Shown: one piece after another, positions 21,779 through 32,600 of the stretch
Layout: every line of letters begins with the position of its first letter
Numbering within the stretch: the stretch's first letter is position 1
Origin: Calycina herbarum
Lineage: Eukaryota; Ascomycota; Leotiomycetes; Helotiales; Pezizellaceae
DNA length: 33,727 bases
Assembly: GCA_001414485.1 (NCBI GenBank)
Contig: LLEY01000315.1
Location: forward strand, 1-33,727
Reading direction: 5' to 3'
The notes under the pieces: model-generated
Told to the model about the DNA's origin: nothing
The model's input: the letters and a program-made list of their open reading frames with translations, nothing else
The model's database searches: none
Position numbers and translations under genes: made by a program

Positions 21779-22327
21779 GAGAGAAATTTGCTGAATGAAT
21801 CTGGGTTTTCCTATCGTATCATACAAGTCAGGGACAAAGTGCTGGCGTTGACCGGCGCTACCTTATTATTAGGGAATATCAAAAAGAAAATTTTGTTGCT
21901 TGAGCCATCCACTTCTTACCACCCCAATCCATCCACCACCACTTTCCCTAATGATAATACAAAGCAAAAAAAAAAAGAATCCATCGGAGGCTAGAGTAGC
22001 ATGGTCAGATGGCATGAAACCTCATCTCTGACCTTACCTCCAAATTAAGCCGAAAGGGCATCCGCAAGTTGAATAGTAGACCAAGTCGCAATTTCGATAC
22101 CAACCAAACTGACTTCGGGGTGTTGTCGAAGGGTATTTTCGTTTACCATTGATACCCCCTGAGAGTGACGAGAGGTTTGTATCGAGGCTAACGTAAGGTG
22201 ATGGCAATACTACCTTGTTGTAAATTGCATCGAAGGAAATCGCTTACCCCTGGTGATATAGGGAGGAAAGACTGAATGATCGAAAAACCCACCGCAAGAC
22301 AAACCGAAATTATGCCTCGCTGCACAA
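21779..22327. other. Convergent intergenic region (3' ends of mrt4 and the U1-70K gene)
   Basis: About 550 bp lie between two convergent genes, presumably their 3' untranslated regions. An A run (about 12 A) lies near 21967-21978. No coding content is seen. Confidence 0.6.
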
Positions 22328-24002
22328 TTAGTACCTTCGAAGCTTTCTAGGGTCCTCATCGTAGCCACCGCTTTCGTACTGTCTCTTGCGTGAGTCGTCT
22401 TCGCGTGGTCGATAATCTCGATCTCTGCTGTCGCGGTATCCATCTCTGTCCCTACCATCTCTACCTCCGTCTCTCCCATCTCGTCCACCATCTCTGGAAT
22501 CCCTGGGTCTTACCGGCTCCATGTTGCTACCACTTCCACGGATTGAAGCATCACGGTCGTTGTATCCTCGGCTTCCACGATAACCTCCGTTTCTGTCTTC
22601 ATATGAGCGACCACCACCACGTGAGTCATACCCACCAGATGGTGCTGAAGATCCGTTGCGATCAGGGGATCCAGAGCCACCATATCCTCCTCGGTAACCG
22701 CCACCGCTGGGAGCTCGTCCTCCTGGACCAGCTGGAGCATTTGGGGGAGCGCTGTACCCGTTTGAACCTCCATATGCACCACGACCTTCTCCACCGCCGC
22801 CTCCCCGAGAGAAACCTCCGCCGCCTTGGTATCCAATTCCACCACGGCCACCGCCGTAACCTCCACGTTCTTGGAATCCTCCTCGGAAGCCTCCTCGACC
22901 TCTTCCGCCATCAAATCCACCACGGAATCCACCACCTCTGAAGCCACCAGGTCCACCAGGTGGTGGTCCTCCGAAAGATCCAGGCCCTATTGGTCGAGGG
23001 GGAACAGCCTTTGTATATCCACGGCCTCCGAGTCCTCCTCCAAAGCGGCGGGGTTTCCAGAGCTTGACGGTTCTACCACGTTCAACATCTACCTTGATGC
23101 GACGATCCTTGATTCGTAGTCCATCACAGGATTCTAGAGCAGCTTTTCACGAAGCGCGAGCAAGGCGCATTTGTCAGTTATTTTGCCCATACTTGTATAC
23201 CTTAAGTTGGGCATTTTGAAATAAGAAAAAGGGGGGAAGATGGGCAGCTTGAGGGCCACATCTTTTACATAATTTTTCAATCATTCCAGGTCCTTCGACC
23301 AACGCTGTGGATAATTAGGGATGTGATCTGTTTACCTCTCATATCTTTCTCTCGCTCATAGACAACGAACGCATATCCACGATGCTTCTTTTTCTTCTTG
23401 TTTGGCTTTTCGTCTTGGTGGGTGTCAACAACAATACGGATCTAGTCGCAAGATGTCAGCAAAGTGTAATAACATAATGCATGGGCCAATTATTCGTAAA
23501 CATACTCGTTCGATTGCGCCAAATCTTCCAAATTCACTTTCGATATCTTGTTCGGTAGCATCGTAGCTAAGTCGCGCAACAATAAGTGTCTTGAAAGCAT
23601 CTCCTCGAATATTGGGATCCTCTTGTGGTTTATCTATTTAAACTCGAGGTTAGCATACGTAACACAAGGGAATCGCTACTGCGCCAGAATTCGGACAAGT
23701 GAAGATAAATGGCAATCGAAACATAGTTGGGCTCCCTCACAGGATATCGGAACCTCCTTCATCAATTTCTCCTGGCGTTGCTTCTTCTCCATCTTTATGC
23801 GATCCTTCTTCTGAAGCCATGACTCGGTAGGTGTATAATTGTCGGTTTCTTTGTATTCTTGAAGTTGAGGGAGAAATGCTGCGACACCAGTGATATTGGC
23901 GGTTTTGCGCTCACCTGGCGCGTGGTCGGACGGAGGCAGGAATCGCAAAGGAGGGCGAGGTGCGAAAAGGGCGAGGAGGTTGGGGGGGAGTTTGTCCGTC
24001 AT
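22328..24002 (-). CDS. U1 snRNP 70 kDa protein (U1-70K), four exons, 436 aa
   Basis: U1-70K binds stem-loop I of U1 snRNA through an RRM and helps define 5' splice sites in the nucleus. Exons: 24002-23741, 23633-23506, 23441-23336 and 23142-22328. Introns are 107, 64 and 193 bp with GTGAGG, GTATGT and GTAAAC donors, and the first has a TGCTAAC branch. The N terminus [24 protein letters not shown] is the conserved U1-70K/U1snRNP70_N segment. RNP2 is LIVARL at about 104-109 and RNP1 RGYAFVVY at 151-158, separated by a Lys-rich loop. The region after the RRM ([20 protein letters not shown]) is also typical. The C-terminal 230 residues are a Gly/Arg-rich (RGG) and then Arg/Asp/Ser (RDRD) tail ending RKLRRY. 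It is divergent from mL43 and shares its promoter with it. Confidence 0.95.
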
Positions 24003-24241
24003 GATGTAGTTGGTGAGCTGGCTTGCTCGATGATACAAAAAAGATGCAGCTCTAAGTTAGCTGTGTTGATGATGAGTTGTCATTCGGGAGAAAAGGTGGT
24101 CGCGTCGCAAGGAGGTGAAATTGCTGGAGTCTAACGGAAAAAGGAAGAGCCGATTACATCACGTGTGGTTAATTTTCACAGCTTCAGCATCAACTCATAA
24201 CTTTGAAGCGGTATCGTTTCACGCGCAATCACATATTCACA
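24003..24241. promoter_or_regulatory. Bidirectional promoter with a CACGTG palindrome
   Basis: The 239-bp spacer separates the divergent U1-70K and mL43 starts. A CACGTG palindrome lies at 24160-24165, about 80 bases upstream of the mL43 ATG. In fungi this hexamer is the core of Cbf1/bHLH-type sites. Actual use is inference. Confidence 0.55.
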
Positions 24242-24775
24242 ATGGTTGTTCGTGCCATAAGAAAGCCTACCACCGGCCAGGTGAGTCTTCATGTCTAGCT
24301 TCCATTCAATTGGCAAATCACTAACCTCTGGCCTCCTAGAATGGCGTCGGTGCATTCATTCTCCAGTGCAAACGTCTGGAATTCCATTATTGCGACTGGG
24401 CCGGTTCTTCGAAAGGGATGAAGTCAGTCCTCCTAGATACACGCTCAATGTTCTCCAACTAACCATACATCTAGCTCCTTCATCAGATCCCGCCTCGGAA
24501 ACTTCGCCCGCCTCAACCCATCCATCGAAATCGCCGTCTCCCCCCGACCTACCAAACACCCAGTCATCCGAGGCCACTTCATCAACGGTCGCGAAAAATC
24601 AATCTGCGTACGAAATCTAGATGAAATGCAGATATTACAAAAGGCCGAGTTATTAAGGGATGCCAACGGGGAGAAGCTGAAGAGCGTCAAGAAGCCCGTC
24701 AAGAGTTTGAACGAGAGTGTCAGGGGCATCTGGAGTCCTTTCCATAAACCAGATGGGAAAGGGATGACGGTTTGA
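24242..24775 (+). CDS. Mitochondrial large-subunit ribosomal protein mL43 (MRPL51/L51-S25-CI-B8 family), 140 aa
   Basis: It is a component of the mitochondrial 54S subunit with the thioredoxin-like L51/S25/CI-B8 fold. Three exons: 24242-24280, 24340-24422 and 24475-24775. Introns are 59 and 52 bp with GTGAGT and GTCAGT donors, CACTAACC and AACTAACC branch sites, and AG acceptors. Joined, the protein begins MVVRAIRKPTTGQNGVGAFI and continues with LQCKRLEFHYCDWAGSSKGMNSFI. These are family hallmarks: the FHYCDWAGSSKGM block and the HPVIRGHFINGREKSICVRNL beta-strand segment. The C terminus has the SLNESVRGIWSPFHKP motif. No long presequence is visible; the basic N terminus may serve for import. 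Confidence 0.93.
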
Positions 24776-24935
24776 GAGGGGAGCGTGGGGATGTATGATG
24801 GAGGAGGTGGGATTGTATTATATGTTACAAAGCATTTGATGATGGCGTTAGGGAAAATGGAAGTGGTGTATACTTGCTGTATATTTTGAGAATCTACGTT
24901 TGTTGGAGAGCTTCCGCGGATGCTCAATTCAAGAA

Positions 24936-25304
24936 TTATTCCAGTGCATCCTCCCAGTCTTGGTCATCCGGATCCTCCTTTTGGTCTTCGGGGCCTTCGC
25001 CATTCGAGTCGTGTGCTTCCTGGGCGTCGTTTTGCTGGGAAAAACTGAGGAGTTGAGCAGAAGCCAATACCACCAGGATCACCACACAAAACAGCCTCAG
25101 CAGTCCACATGCGTATACAACCATATGCTCTGCTATACTGATCCCTGCGAGTAGAAACAGCATGAATCCAATACTGTTTGATCTAAACTCTGGATTGGAG
25201 AATTGTTGAAGAATGCGGGATAGAATGGGAGCTAGAAAGAGTTGTATGGTACCCAGTAGTACATCGGATATGTAGTCTAGTGCCAGGAAAGTGTCTAGTG
25301 ACAT
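24936..25304 (-). CDS. Small acidic-tailed membrane protein, unknown function (122 aa)
   Basis: I do not recognise it with confidence. A single-exon frame starts at an ATG (MSLDTFLALDYISDVLLG). It has an amphipathic or hydrophobic first segment (about 10-32) and two hydrophobic helices (about 44-62 and 66-88), then a hydrophilic, very acidic tail with EDQKEDPDDQDWEDALE at the end. The pattern of two closely spaced helices and an acidic cytosolic tail resembles small ER or nuclear-envelope proteins of the Apq12 type in size and layout. I did not see a diagnostic Apq12 motif. It lies between mL43 (convergent, 160 bp away) and TPI (same strand). Hydrophobic patterning and length argue for a real gene; function is open. 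Confidence 0.6.
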   Translation of the reverse strand: MSLDTFLALDYISDVLLGTIQLFLAPILSRILQQFSNPEFRSNSIGFMLFLLAGISIAEHMVVYACGLLRLFCVVILVVLASAQLLSFSQQNDAQEAHDSNGEGPEDQKEDPDDQDWEDALE

Positions 25305-25827
25305 AGTCTGTAAGCACGTTTGAAGGAGGGGAGATTGTTGACATGGTAGAAAAATTAATTTTTGTACCTGAAAGGTGGAACTGAATGGTAATGACGCGAA
25401 ACCAGTGTGTGAAACCAGTGTGTGAATCGAATGGCATCTACTCGGGATTCAAGTACAAACGGAGTTTGAAATTTCGCGACATGTTTATCAAGTCAAAAGA
25501 TTCATTGTTCCGTAGGTTTTAATAATGTTCGTTATATTAGTCAATAGCTTCTGCTCTAGTTATGGAGTTTGGTGGTGTTTGAGCGTTGAAAGAAGTCAAG
25601 TCCTTGCAAGTGAGACCATGTGTGAGACTTGGAGCAAAACCTCATTGTCCTGTATTTCCAAAACATGTCTCTTTTACTTTCATTTCATTGGAGTGGATGT
25701 GTATCTCAAGCCCTAGCAGCATCATAATCGTTTATCATAGGCGTCGCCGCCAGGCAATGCCTTTTCCTATCCTCATAACCCATTCATAATCCAAGCCATC
25801 CAGCTAAAGCCTAGCATCACCATGAAG
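25305..25827. other. Intergenic region between TPI and the small membrane protein gene
   Basis: It should contain the 3' region of TPI and the promoter of the downstream small gene. A short direct repeat GAAACCAGTGTGTGAA occurs twice in a row at about 25398-25428. No coding content is recognised. Confidence 0.55.
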
Positions 25828-26841
25828 TCACAAGTGGCTGTTAATGATATCCACAAACGCTGGCTTCAAACTGGCACCACCAACCAAGAACCCGTCAATA
25901 TCGGGTTGCTTGCTCAAGTCCTTGCAGTTACCCTCGCTCACACTTCCTCCATAGATGATTCTGGTCTCCTCTGCAGCTTTCTCGCTAACTTCTTTCTTCA
26001 ACCACTGCCGAATAGCAGCATGAACCTCTTGAGCCTGTTCTTTGGAAGCAACCTTTCCAGTACCAATAGCCCAGATAGGCTCATAGGCAATAACAATCTT
26101 GCTCCAATCACTAACCTTCTCCTTCACAGCTGCGAGTTGTCTGGTAACAACCTTGACAGTCTCGTTGGCCTCACGTTGTTCCAAGCTCTCTCCGCAGCAG
26201 AAGATAACTCCGACTCCACCATCGAGAGCAGCCTTTGTCTTGTTGGCAACGAATTGATCGTCTTCGGCGAGGATGACACGACGTTCGGAGTGTCCGAGAA
26301 GGGTCCAGGTGATGTTGGAATCTTTGAGTTGATCAACTGAGATCTCACCAGTGAAAGCACCATTTGGCTTGTCGAAAACGTTTTGTGCAGCAACTTCGAT
26401 AGGTGCCTTGGCGATTTCGCGGGCGAGAAGGAGGTAGAGGGTTGGTGGAGCGATGACAACCTCTGTAACAGATTCCCATTAGTAAATGTCTCTTTACTAT
26501 GCGTTGTTCGAGTTCTTGGGTAGGAAAATATCGTTGTCGGGTCTTACAAAGTGCCCTTCTGATCGAGAGTTCCCGAGATCCTCAACAACAAGACAAAGAG
26601 AGGGGAGTATTCAAAACTCACCAGTCTTAGGATCCAACTTGGATTCATTCAAATGAGTGATAATCTTCTTGATGGTCTCCGCGGAGCCATTCCTATGCAA
26701 AAATCAGTATACAACTCCCTATCTTCCTCGTCTCCCGCACAAGCTCTTTCCCATCAAATAACCCCGCGTCTGCCCACCAAAATCTCGGACCACAAGCACT
26801 TACATCTTGAAGTTCCCTCCGACGAAGAATTGACGAGCCAT
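25828..26841 (-). CDS. tpi: Triosephosphate isomerase, three exons, 247 aa
   Basis: TPI interconverts dihydroxyacetone phosphate and glyceraldehyde 3-phosphate in cytosolic glycolysis. Exons: 26841-26804, 26692-26622 and 26462-25828. The introns (111 and 159 bp) have GTAAGT and GTGAGT donors and TAG/CAG acceptors. The first splits the codon of Met13 in FKMNGS. The joined protein is [16 protein letters not shown]... with Asn10 and Lys12, the catalytic His94 in LLGHSERR, and the catalytic Glu164 in [11 protein letters not shown]. The phosphate-binding loop motifs YGGSV and GFLVGGASL are also present. Length and active-site spacing are normal for the family. Some deep open frames on the plus strand across exon 3 are shadows of this strongly codon-biased gene. 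Confidence 0.96.
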
Positions 26842-27155
26842 GATTGCAGATTTTGAAGGCAAAGTGTTTCACTTGATGGATTTCGTAAAGTTGAGTTGTG
26901 GCAAGTTGTTGTTTTTGCAAGAGGGGAGTGGGTTGACAAGTTGTATCAGAATGGTTCTTGAGTCTTCAGGCTGGTCTGAGGTGAGGTGGGGGAAAGCCCC
27001 GCTGCCAATGACGCCGACCCTCTATTTTTTCTTCTTCCAAACATTGCGCGAAATATCTCTCCCTTTCTCTGCACGTGAATTTGTCCATCTTCAGTTGTTA
27101 AAGACCAATATCCTCCTGTTTTCAATCCCGATATCGCACTTTTCAACAACCGATT
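26842..27155 (-). promoter_or_regulatory. TPI promoter region with a CT-rich tract and CACGTG
   Basis: Upstream of the TPI ATG (reading on the minus strand) lies a purine/pyrimidine-skewed tract (27020-27070 on the plus strand is rich in C and T) and a CACGTG at 27072-27077. A second hexamer of this type occurs in the U1-70K/mL43 spacer. The assignment to TPI is by position only. Confidence 0.45.
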
Positions 27156-27587
27156 ATGGTACGGCAAAAGTTGTACCGTCCATTCATAGACCTGCACCCC
27201 TTCAATTGGACGCGAATGTTCTCCCCCGCGCTCAACCGACCCATAGGAGCACAACCTCGTGGCAACTTGGTGACTTGTGTATTTTCCAAAGGGGAGTCTT
27301 GCGTCAGCAACCAGGTCATTGATTTGATCCAAAACATGCAATGGAACCCCTCTCGTCGTTTCAATTTCAAGGTACATCCCGCACCCCCATTCAAAAGTCA
27401 CGCATATAAAGATCGGGGTAGCCCAAAGTGGCGTCGAGACTTGCTTCTTCCTCAAGGGATTGTCACTACTTTGATTGGATCACGGTTAATGGCGCAGGTA
27501 AGTTGAGAATTTTCATTGTCAAGGGAGTTTTTCTTCTTGGAAAATAGGGTTTCAATTCGTGTTATACATAACTCATAATTTTCTATC
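27156..27587 (+). CDS. Weak candidate: small unknown protein in the spacer between TPI and the proline-rich gene
   Basis: An ATG at 27156 opens a 116-codon frame with balanced codon use (MVRQKLYRPFIDLHPFNW..., VIDLIQNMQWNPSRRFNFKV..., LLLPQGIVTTLIGSRLMAQ). At its end, CAG|GTAAGT gives a possible donor at 27498. An acceptor AATAG 50 bases later would add GFNSCYT and a stop near 27571. Without splicing the frame stops three codons later. I recognise no domain and no good branch site. It may be a short conserved protein or chance in the TPI upstream region. Confidence 0.3.
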
Positions 27588-27840
27588 TAGTATCATTTTC
27601 AACGTAAAAAAAGTCATGAAAGCATATACAGCCATCCCATTGTGGTACTGGTTTTCCCAACGAAATAAAATAAACAAGTCCTCCCAATCCAAACACTTCT
27701 GAACAATACTGATCAAGCATCGCAGGAAACCCAAAATACAACAATACCAATCCCCCCCCCCCCAAAAAAAGTGTACACAAGAGTCAAAGAAAATATATCT
27801 TGACAATCCAGCTTTTCTCTCAGATACAACAACCTGAAGT
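27588..27840. other. 3' flank of the proline-rich gene with a C/A homopolymer
   Basis: AT-rich sequence with a run of about 12 C followed by 7 A near 27757-27775, prone to sequencing error. No coding content is seen. Confidence 0.6.
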
Positions 27841-29625
27841 TTACCAACCCCCCCGGGAGCCCGATGAGAACGACACAGGAGAGTAGTGACGGCGAAGAGG
27901 GGGCGACATTGGTGTGAATGGGTTTGCATTACTCCTGATCGGAGATATCCTAGGCTCGCCTCGATGACGGTCAACATATTCTTCGATATCCCGACGGTAG
28001 GGCAAGTCGACGTCACGGAAAGGCGGCGGTGATGGAGATCGAGAAAAGGAGTCATCAGTCCCAAAGTCAGGAAGAAAATGTTCTACACCCACACGAGATC
28101 CCCGGCGTTCCTGATACCCAAAGTCTCGAGCTTCTGGTACAGAAACTCGAGGTTGGTCAAAGTACCTCTCTTCTCTATAGCGAGGCTCTTGTCGAAGACG
28201 AGGAGAGACAGGAGTTTCGTAGCGAGGTTCCAAGGCGTATTGCCTTGGAAGGTTGGGTTCAGGTCCAGGATAACGAGGCTCCGCGAAGCTTTCACGTCGC
28301 GGCCGGTAGGTGATTGCCCGCATGAGAGGAGGATCTTGTACCACAACTGGTCTCCGAGGCACACGCGATGAGGAGTGTCCTTCGAGCTCCGCTTTTGCGT
28401 CCATTTGTCCTCGACGGTATGCCTCGACAGGATCCATAGCAGGGGCCGCAGGGATATGTGGTATTGGCGCTGGTCGTATTGGTTGAGGGTGGACCACGTT
28501 TTGAATCCACGGCTCAGGAGAGTGTCCTCGGCGAGCGTCCATATAATAATCCTTCTGGTGCTGGCGGGGAGCGTCTTTTCGGGGACGTGATTGAGAACGT
28601 TCCCGCGCACGAGAACGGGAAATGTTGCGATGGTGTGAAGGTCGCGGCGATGGGTTGCGTCTATGGTCTCTTCCTCCTCGTTTCGACATTGTACTTTGGG
28701 AGGTGACCGACGAACTTCCTCTTGACATGCTATCTGAGTCCGAGTTGTATGAATCGGAACTCGAGCCTGAATCACTGTGAGAGCTAGGTTCTCGACGCAA
28801 CCTGGCTGCTGGGCCACGAGATTGCCCACGAGGTGGTAGTTTGACAAAGCCGGGGTCGTTTCCTCCTCCTCCGCGTCCTCCATTATTTTGTCCAGGCGGT
28901 CTATTTTGTCCAGGCGGTCCAGGCGGTCCAGGCGGTCCAGGCGGGGGAGGCCCTGGTGGCGGGGGTGGAGGCCCTGATCTCATTTTCTCAATGTGATCGT
29001 ATAATTGGCGAGGATTGACATGCGGCAAAGGGCTTTTCTGGATATATATTGTCATCAAAACGGTTTCGATTTTGGTGCTGGGCTTGCATGATGATTTCTT
29101 TTTGGACTCTTTGCCAGCTTTGCTTGACCGTCGGGTTGCCTGTTGCTTCAAATCGATTTGAGCCAACGAATAACCAAAGTTGGGATCGCGATCATTCGTC
29201 ATCAAGTCGTCCAAAATCTTGGTGACTTGACTATTTTGGTATGGAGCCAGAGCCGCCTTCTGCTCTGCTACCGACTTTCTGTTTTGCTCGCTCAGCCTTT
29301 TAATCTGCTTCGCAATTTCACCCTGCTCCAATCTCTCTTGTACCACCGTGGCTCTCGCCCACGTAGCATCTTCTTTGGGGCTCGTCGGTAGCGCCTTTCG
29401 CGCTGAGAAAACGTAGTATTCCGTGAGCTTCTTTTTGAAGGCTGCGTCGTCCATCACCGGCTTTGGTCGAAGATCAGATACTCGCATCGAATTGACTGCG
29501 GGGGGTGCCCTCTGCTGCGGAGGAGGGCCCGGATGATGACCTGGGGGAGGAGGCGGTGGTGGTCCGAAATTACCACCAAATCTGGCTCCCGGAGGTGGAG
29601 GTGGAGGTGGAGGCCCTGGATTCAT
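27841..29625 (-). CDS. Proline-rich, RS/charged low-complexity protein, unknown function (594 aa)
   Basis: I do not recognise a named family. I chose the ATG at 29625 (ACAATGAATCCAGG), where the polyproline N terminus begins. The frame stays open upstream to 29967, but that part looks like 5' leader. Order of parts: polyproline runs with Gly (about 1-42); a conserved-looking charged helical region (about 45-165) with SDLRPKPVMDDAAFKKKLTEYY-type sequence and ERLEQGEIAKQIKRLSEQNR; a basic SSKAGKESKKK segment; a PGPPGPPGQN collagen-like run (about 215-245); a Ser/Asp/Arg (SR-like) stretch; then an Arg/Pro/Tyr-rich disordered tail ending SPVSFSSGSRGGW. Polyproline plus SR-like sequence suggests RNA processing or an actin/SH3 partner, but neither is shown. 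No introns were needed. Confidence 0.75.
   Translation of the reverse strand: MNPGPPPPPPPPGARFGGNFGPPPPPPPGHHPGPPPQQRAPPAVNSMRVSDLRPKPVMDDAAFKKKLTEYYVFSARKALPTSPKEDATWARATVVQERLEQGEIAKQIKRLSEQNRKSVAEQKAALAPYQNSQVTKILDDLMTNDRDPNFGYSLAQIDLKQQATRRSSKAGKESKKKSSCKPSTKIETVLMTIYIQKSPLPHVNPRQLYDHIEKMRSGPPPPPPGPPPPGPPGPPGPPGQNRPPGQNNGGRGGGGNDPGFVKLPPRGQSRGPAARLRREPSSHSDSGSSSDSYNSDSDSMSRGSSSVTSQSTMSKRGGRDHRRNPSPRPSHHRNISRSRARERSQSRPRKDAPRQHQKDYYMDARRGHSPEPWIQNVVHPQPIRPAPIPHIPAAPAMDPVEAYRRGQMDAKAELEGHSSSRVPRRPVVVQDPPLMRAITYRPRRESFAEPRYPGPEPNLPRQYALEPRYETPVSPRLRQEPRYREERYFDQPRVSVPEARDFGYQERRGSRVGVEHFLPDFGTDDSFSRSPSPPPFRDVDLPYRRDIEEYVDRHRGEPRISPIRSNANPFTPMSPPLRRHYSPVSFSSGSRGGW
28882..28952 (-). repeat. 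9-bp minisatellite (CCAGGCGGT) inside the proline-rich gene
   Basis: On the plus strand an 18-base unit, TATTTTGTCCAGGCGGTC, occurs twice in succession, followed by three more CCAGGCGGT-type units. On the coding strand they encode PPGQN and PGPPGPPG. The near-identical units are likely to vary in number between strains. Confidence 0.8.
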
Positions 29626-32600
29626 TGTGGCGAGTTCTGTGAGTGTATCGAGAGTGGTTACTGTTATTCCCACTTGACGATCTGGCAATGACGATACCGG
29701 GCGACAGTTGGGTGGATTGCGGTCAGATATATGGAGATACTCGAATTGGGTTCGCCAGAGCCGCACCAGGTCAGATTTATATCGCAGCCCTACTTTTCTA
29801 AAAAAGCAAGAAAAGTCCAAGGATGGAGATGAAAAGTGAGGCGGTCGTGAGGAGGTGTGTGAATTATATCGACAAGGCCGCAAAATGTGGCTGTTGGAAG
29901 GTGAGGGGCATATGCAGTCGGAGAAGCGCAAGAGGATTAGCACCCTGCACGGAATCCAGGGAGACACACGAATGTGACCTGGAAAGATGTGAAGTGGGAG
30001 CAGGTTGAGCAGGTTGAGCAGGCTTCACCAAATGTTGCATGAATGCGGGAAGAGGAAGGGGACCGTTGATGCTTATCTCGATGGCCAACACGACAAACAA
30101 CACTTGAGGAGTCATCAGACTTGACGACGAAACAGAAGACAACCACGGTCCTCGTATGCGTATGCAAGCTCGAAGACGCCCGGGCAATGAGAGGGGATAA
30201 TTGCCAATGCTTCTAGGGTGCAGAGGCTCTTCCCGTCGAAAATCGGTTCCACCTAGCGCTCCATCTCCAGGCAGTAGTAGACCACATCCACTCACAAGCC
30301 TCAATTCGATGAGGCTCCTATTCCCGTCCGATGAATTGGCCAACTTTCGGCCAAACTATACCCAACCAAGGCAAACAAAAGCTCGAAAAGCTCACGGCTA
30401 GGCAGAATTGCCGGCCCACCCTTCCCTGTGTCCACTTCGAAAGAGCGCGAAGCTGTCAGCACTAAGGCTGTCTAATGCAAGCGGCCTTTTACCATGCCAT
30501 TTTGAGTAAGACGCTACGCTTGTAACTGCAGTACTGCATTGCTGCGGTGCGGCTTGGCTGTACATTGTGTAGGTTTTTTTTCGAAAGACGTTCAGCTTGT
30601 ATCAAATAAAATCAAGCGACGTCGGCGGAACACAACTGAGACGAACAGCTTGCGATCAAGCTAAGTTCAGTTCGTGACTCCATGGCAAAGCGCAGTATCT
30701 GTGCAAAGAGACGAAGTAAGTTCTTCGGAGGAGTTCAAGGCGACGGGATCTCTAGGCTAGGGCTGAAAAGAAAGGTGGAACTCCAACGTTACACCCCATC
30801 ATGTGACACCATATAAAATACCGCGGTAGCACAGCCCCTCAGTGGCTGCCTTCAACGGGGATTCACGGTTACAATTGCGCTCTCATCTCATCCAACATCC
30901 CATTTCGTAGGGAAACGACACACATGCTAATTCGCGTCGGTATTACGGTCAAACGATATCTACAGGGCCAATTATCACATCCGCAACTTCCGAAAATCAA
31001 ATCGAAAACGAAGTGGGTGATGGCCTGCTACCTGTTGCTTTGCTTGCGATCCGTGGAGCGGGGTCATTGGACCAACGACCGCTGCCTTAGTTGCGAACCA
31101 TTGCAAACCACCACAACGAGGACGTGAAGTGAGCTGAGATCAACGCCAACGCCCGCCTTATTTTACTTACGCCCGGTCTCACGGGATAATTGATGCTGTT
31201 CAAATCAAACCACAAATTCCTCAGCAATTATTGCAACTGCAACGACGGGATCATCAGAATTCTTCACACCAGACCCGGGCGTCGGATTATTAGGATCCCA
31301 TTATCTAGACAATGAAATCAATTTTCCACTGCATCATGAACGCGCGCCATCAAGGAATTCAGACCAACTGAACCGAGCAGCTGAGTTATCCGTTCCACAT
31401 CCACGCATATGCATAGCATCTTCTGGTTGATGATCCCCCAATATTTCCTTTTGATGGGGCAATCGACCCGATACAAGAATGTCGCCCTCGATACGAACCT
31501 TGTATTCGAAAATCAACTGGACAACCTCACCCAAACTCCCAGGCTGGGCCTTACCGCTCTTACAATCGAGCCCAATATCAGCCAATTCGCAGCCTTGTGT
31601 CCTCCTGTGCTTGTTCTTGTTAATATTCGAGTTTAAGAAATCACACCATCGTATCGCCTGGAAGATAAACATTGAAACACATGTAGATGCCTTTATACAG
31701 GCCCCATGCAAATATCAGGTTGCTGCATTTATCTTGCAGGAGAAATTCTCCATGCAACGTAGTCACGCTGCGTGTCTCATCAATCGAAACATATCGAGGC
31801 ATTCGTTCGGATGCATTGCATTAAGCTCGGGCGGCCTAACACATCAGTCATTGATATCCTCGCTGCTAACGGTTTGTAAAGAACCATTCAACATAGTCGC
31901 CACACAACCCCGCACAGTGTCAACCCCCCCTTGCTGTGTTCACTTCCCCCGCTCATTCGTTCCCATCCCCGGGTTCATCTGAACGCAACCTGAACGATGG
32001 GGATACCCAACCTGTCGGTTGCGAACTGCGATGCAACAGTGTGAGTGCGACTGCTTCGATTTAATTCACGGCTCTACTCTAGTGGCTTGCAGCCTCCACG
32101 ATAGTATTCTGTGATGAAGAAGATATAAAAATAGCAGCCACGTTGGCAATCGTGGTGGAATACCAATCATGTGGTTCGCCTCAAATATCATTGGCGAGAG
32201 TAAGGCTTTCGATCCCTTACCTCTACACCAAACAGTCACCCACATAAATCTCTGAAACAAACAGATCTTCGTCAGGATTTGAGAAGTGATTATTTTGTCT
32301 CTTGATAAATCGGGTAGCTCCCGATAAGGGGTCTAACGTTATCTTGGTGTGGGTGGAAGCTTTCCAGTCTTCTAGACTACCTGTTGAACCCCAAGCCAAG
32401 TTAATTGCCACCCTTCTTTGCCATGCTGTGGCTCGACACTCATGTCGTGAGACACCAGAATTGAAGGTTGTCACAGTGAGTTTTCCCTATTACAACATCC
32501 CATCCACGCATTCCAGCACATCTCCAATCGCAAGATTTGGATTTTTTATTTATCATCCGTTTTTCCTTTTCCCCATTCTCTCACCGAACCCGGGCGATTT

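Noticed and set aside
22390..22941. 183-codon plus-strand His/Leu-rich frame
   Set aside because: It is antisense to the Gly/Arg-rich tail of U1-70K, whose repetitive codons produce a His/Leu-rich shadow.
26124..26459. Minus-strand 111-codon frame in TPI exon 3
   Set aside because: It is an alternate frame of the TPI exon. The TPI frame continues through with the expected catalytic motifs.
28083..28883. 266-codon minus-strand frame
   Set aside because: It is a shifted frame within the proline/RS-rich gene. The repetitive codons keep several frames open.
29626..29967. N-terminal extension of the proline-rich protein
   Set aside because: The upstream part of the frame looks like a leader (no conservation signal, mixed composition), and a good ATG lies exactly where the polyproline domain begins.
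29864..30343. 159-codon minus-strand frame upstream of the proline-rich gene
   Set aside because: It lies in the leader/promoter region, contains a short tandem repeat, and has no recognisable domain.
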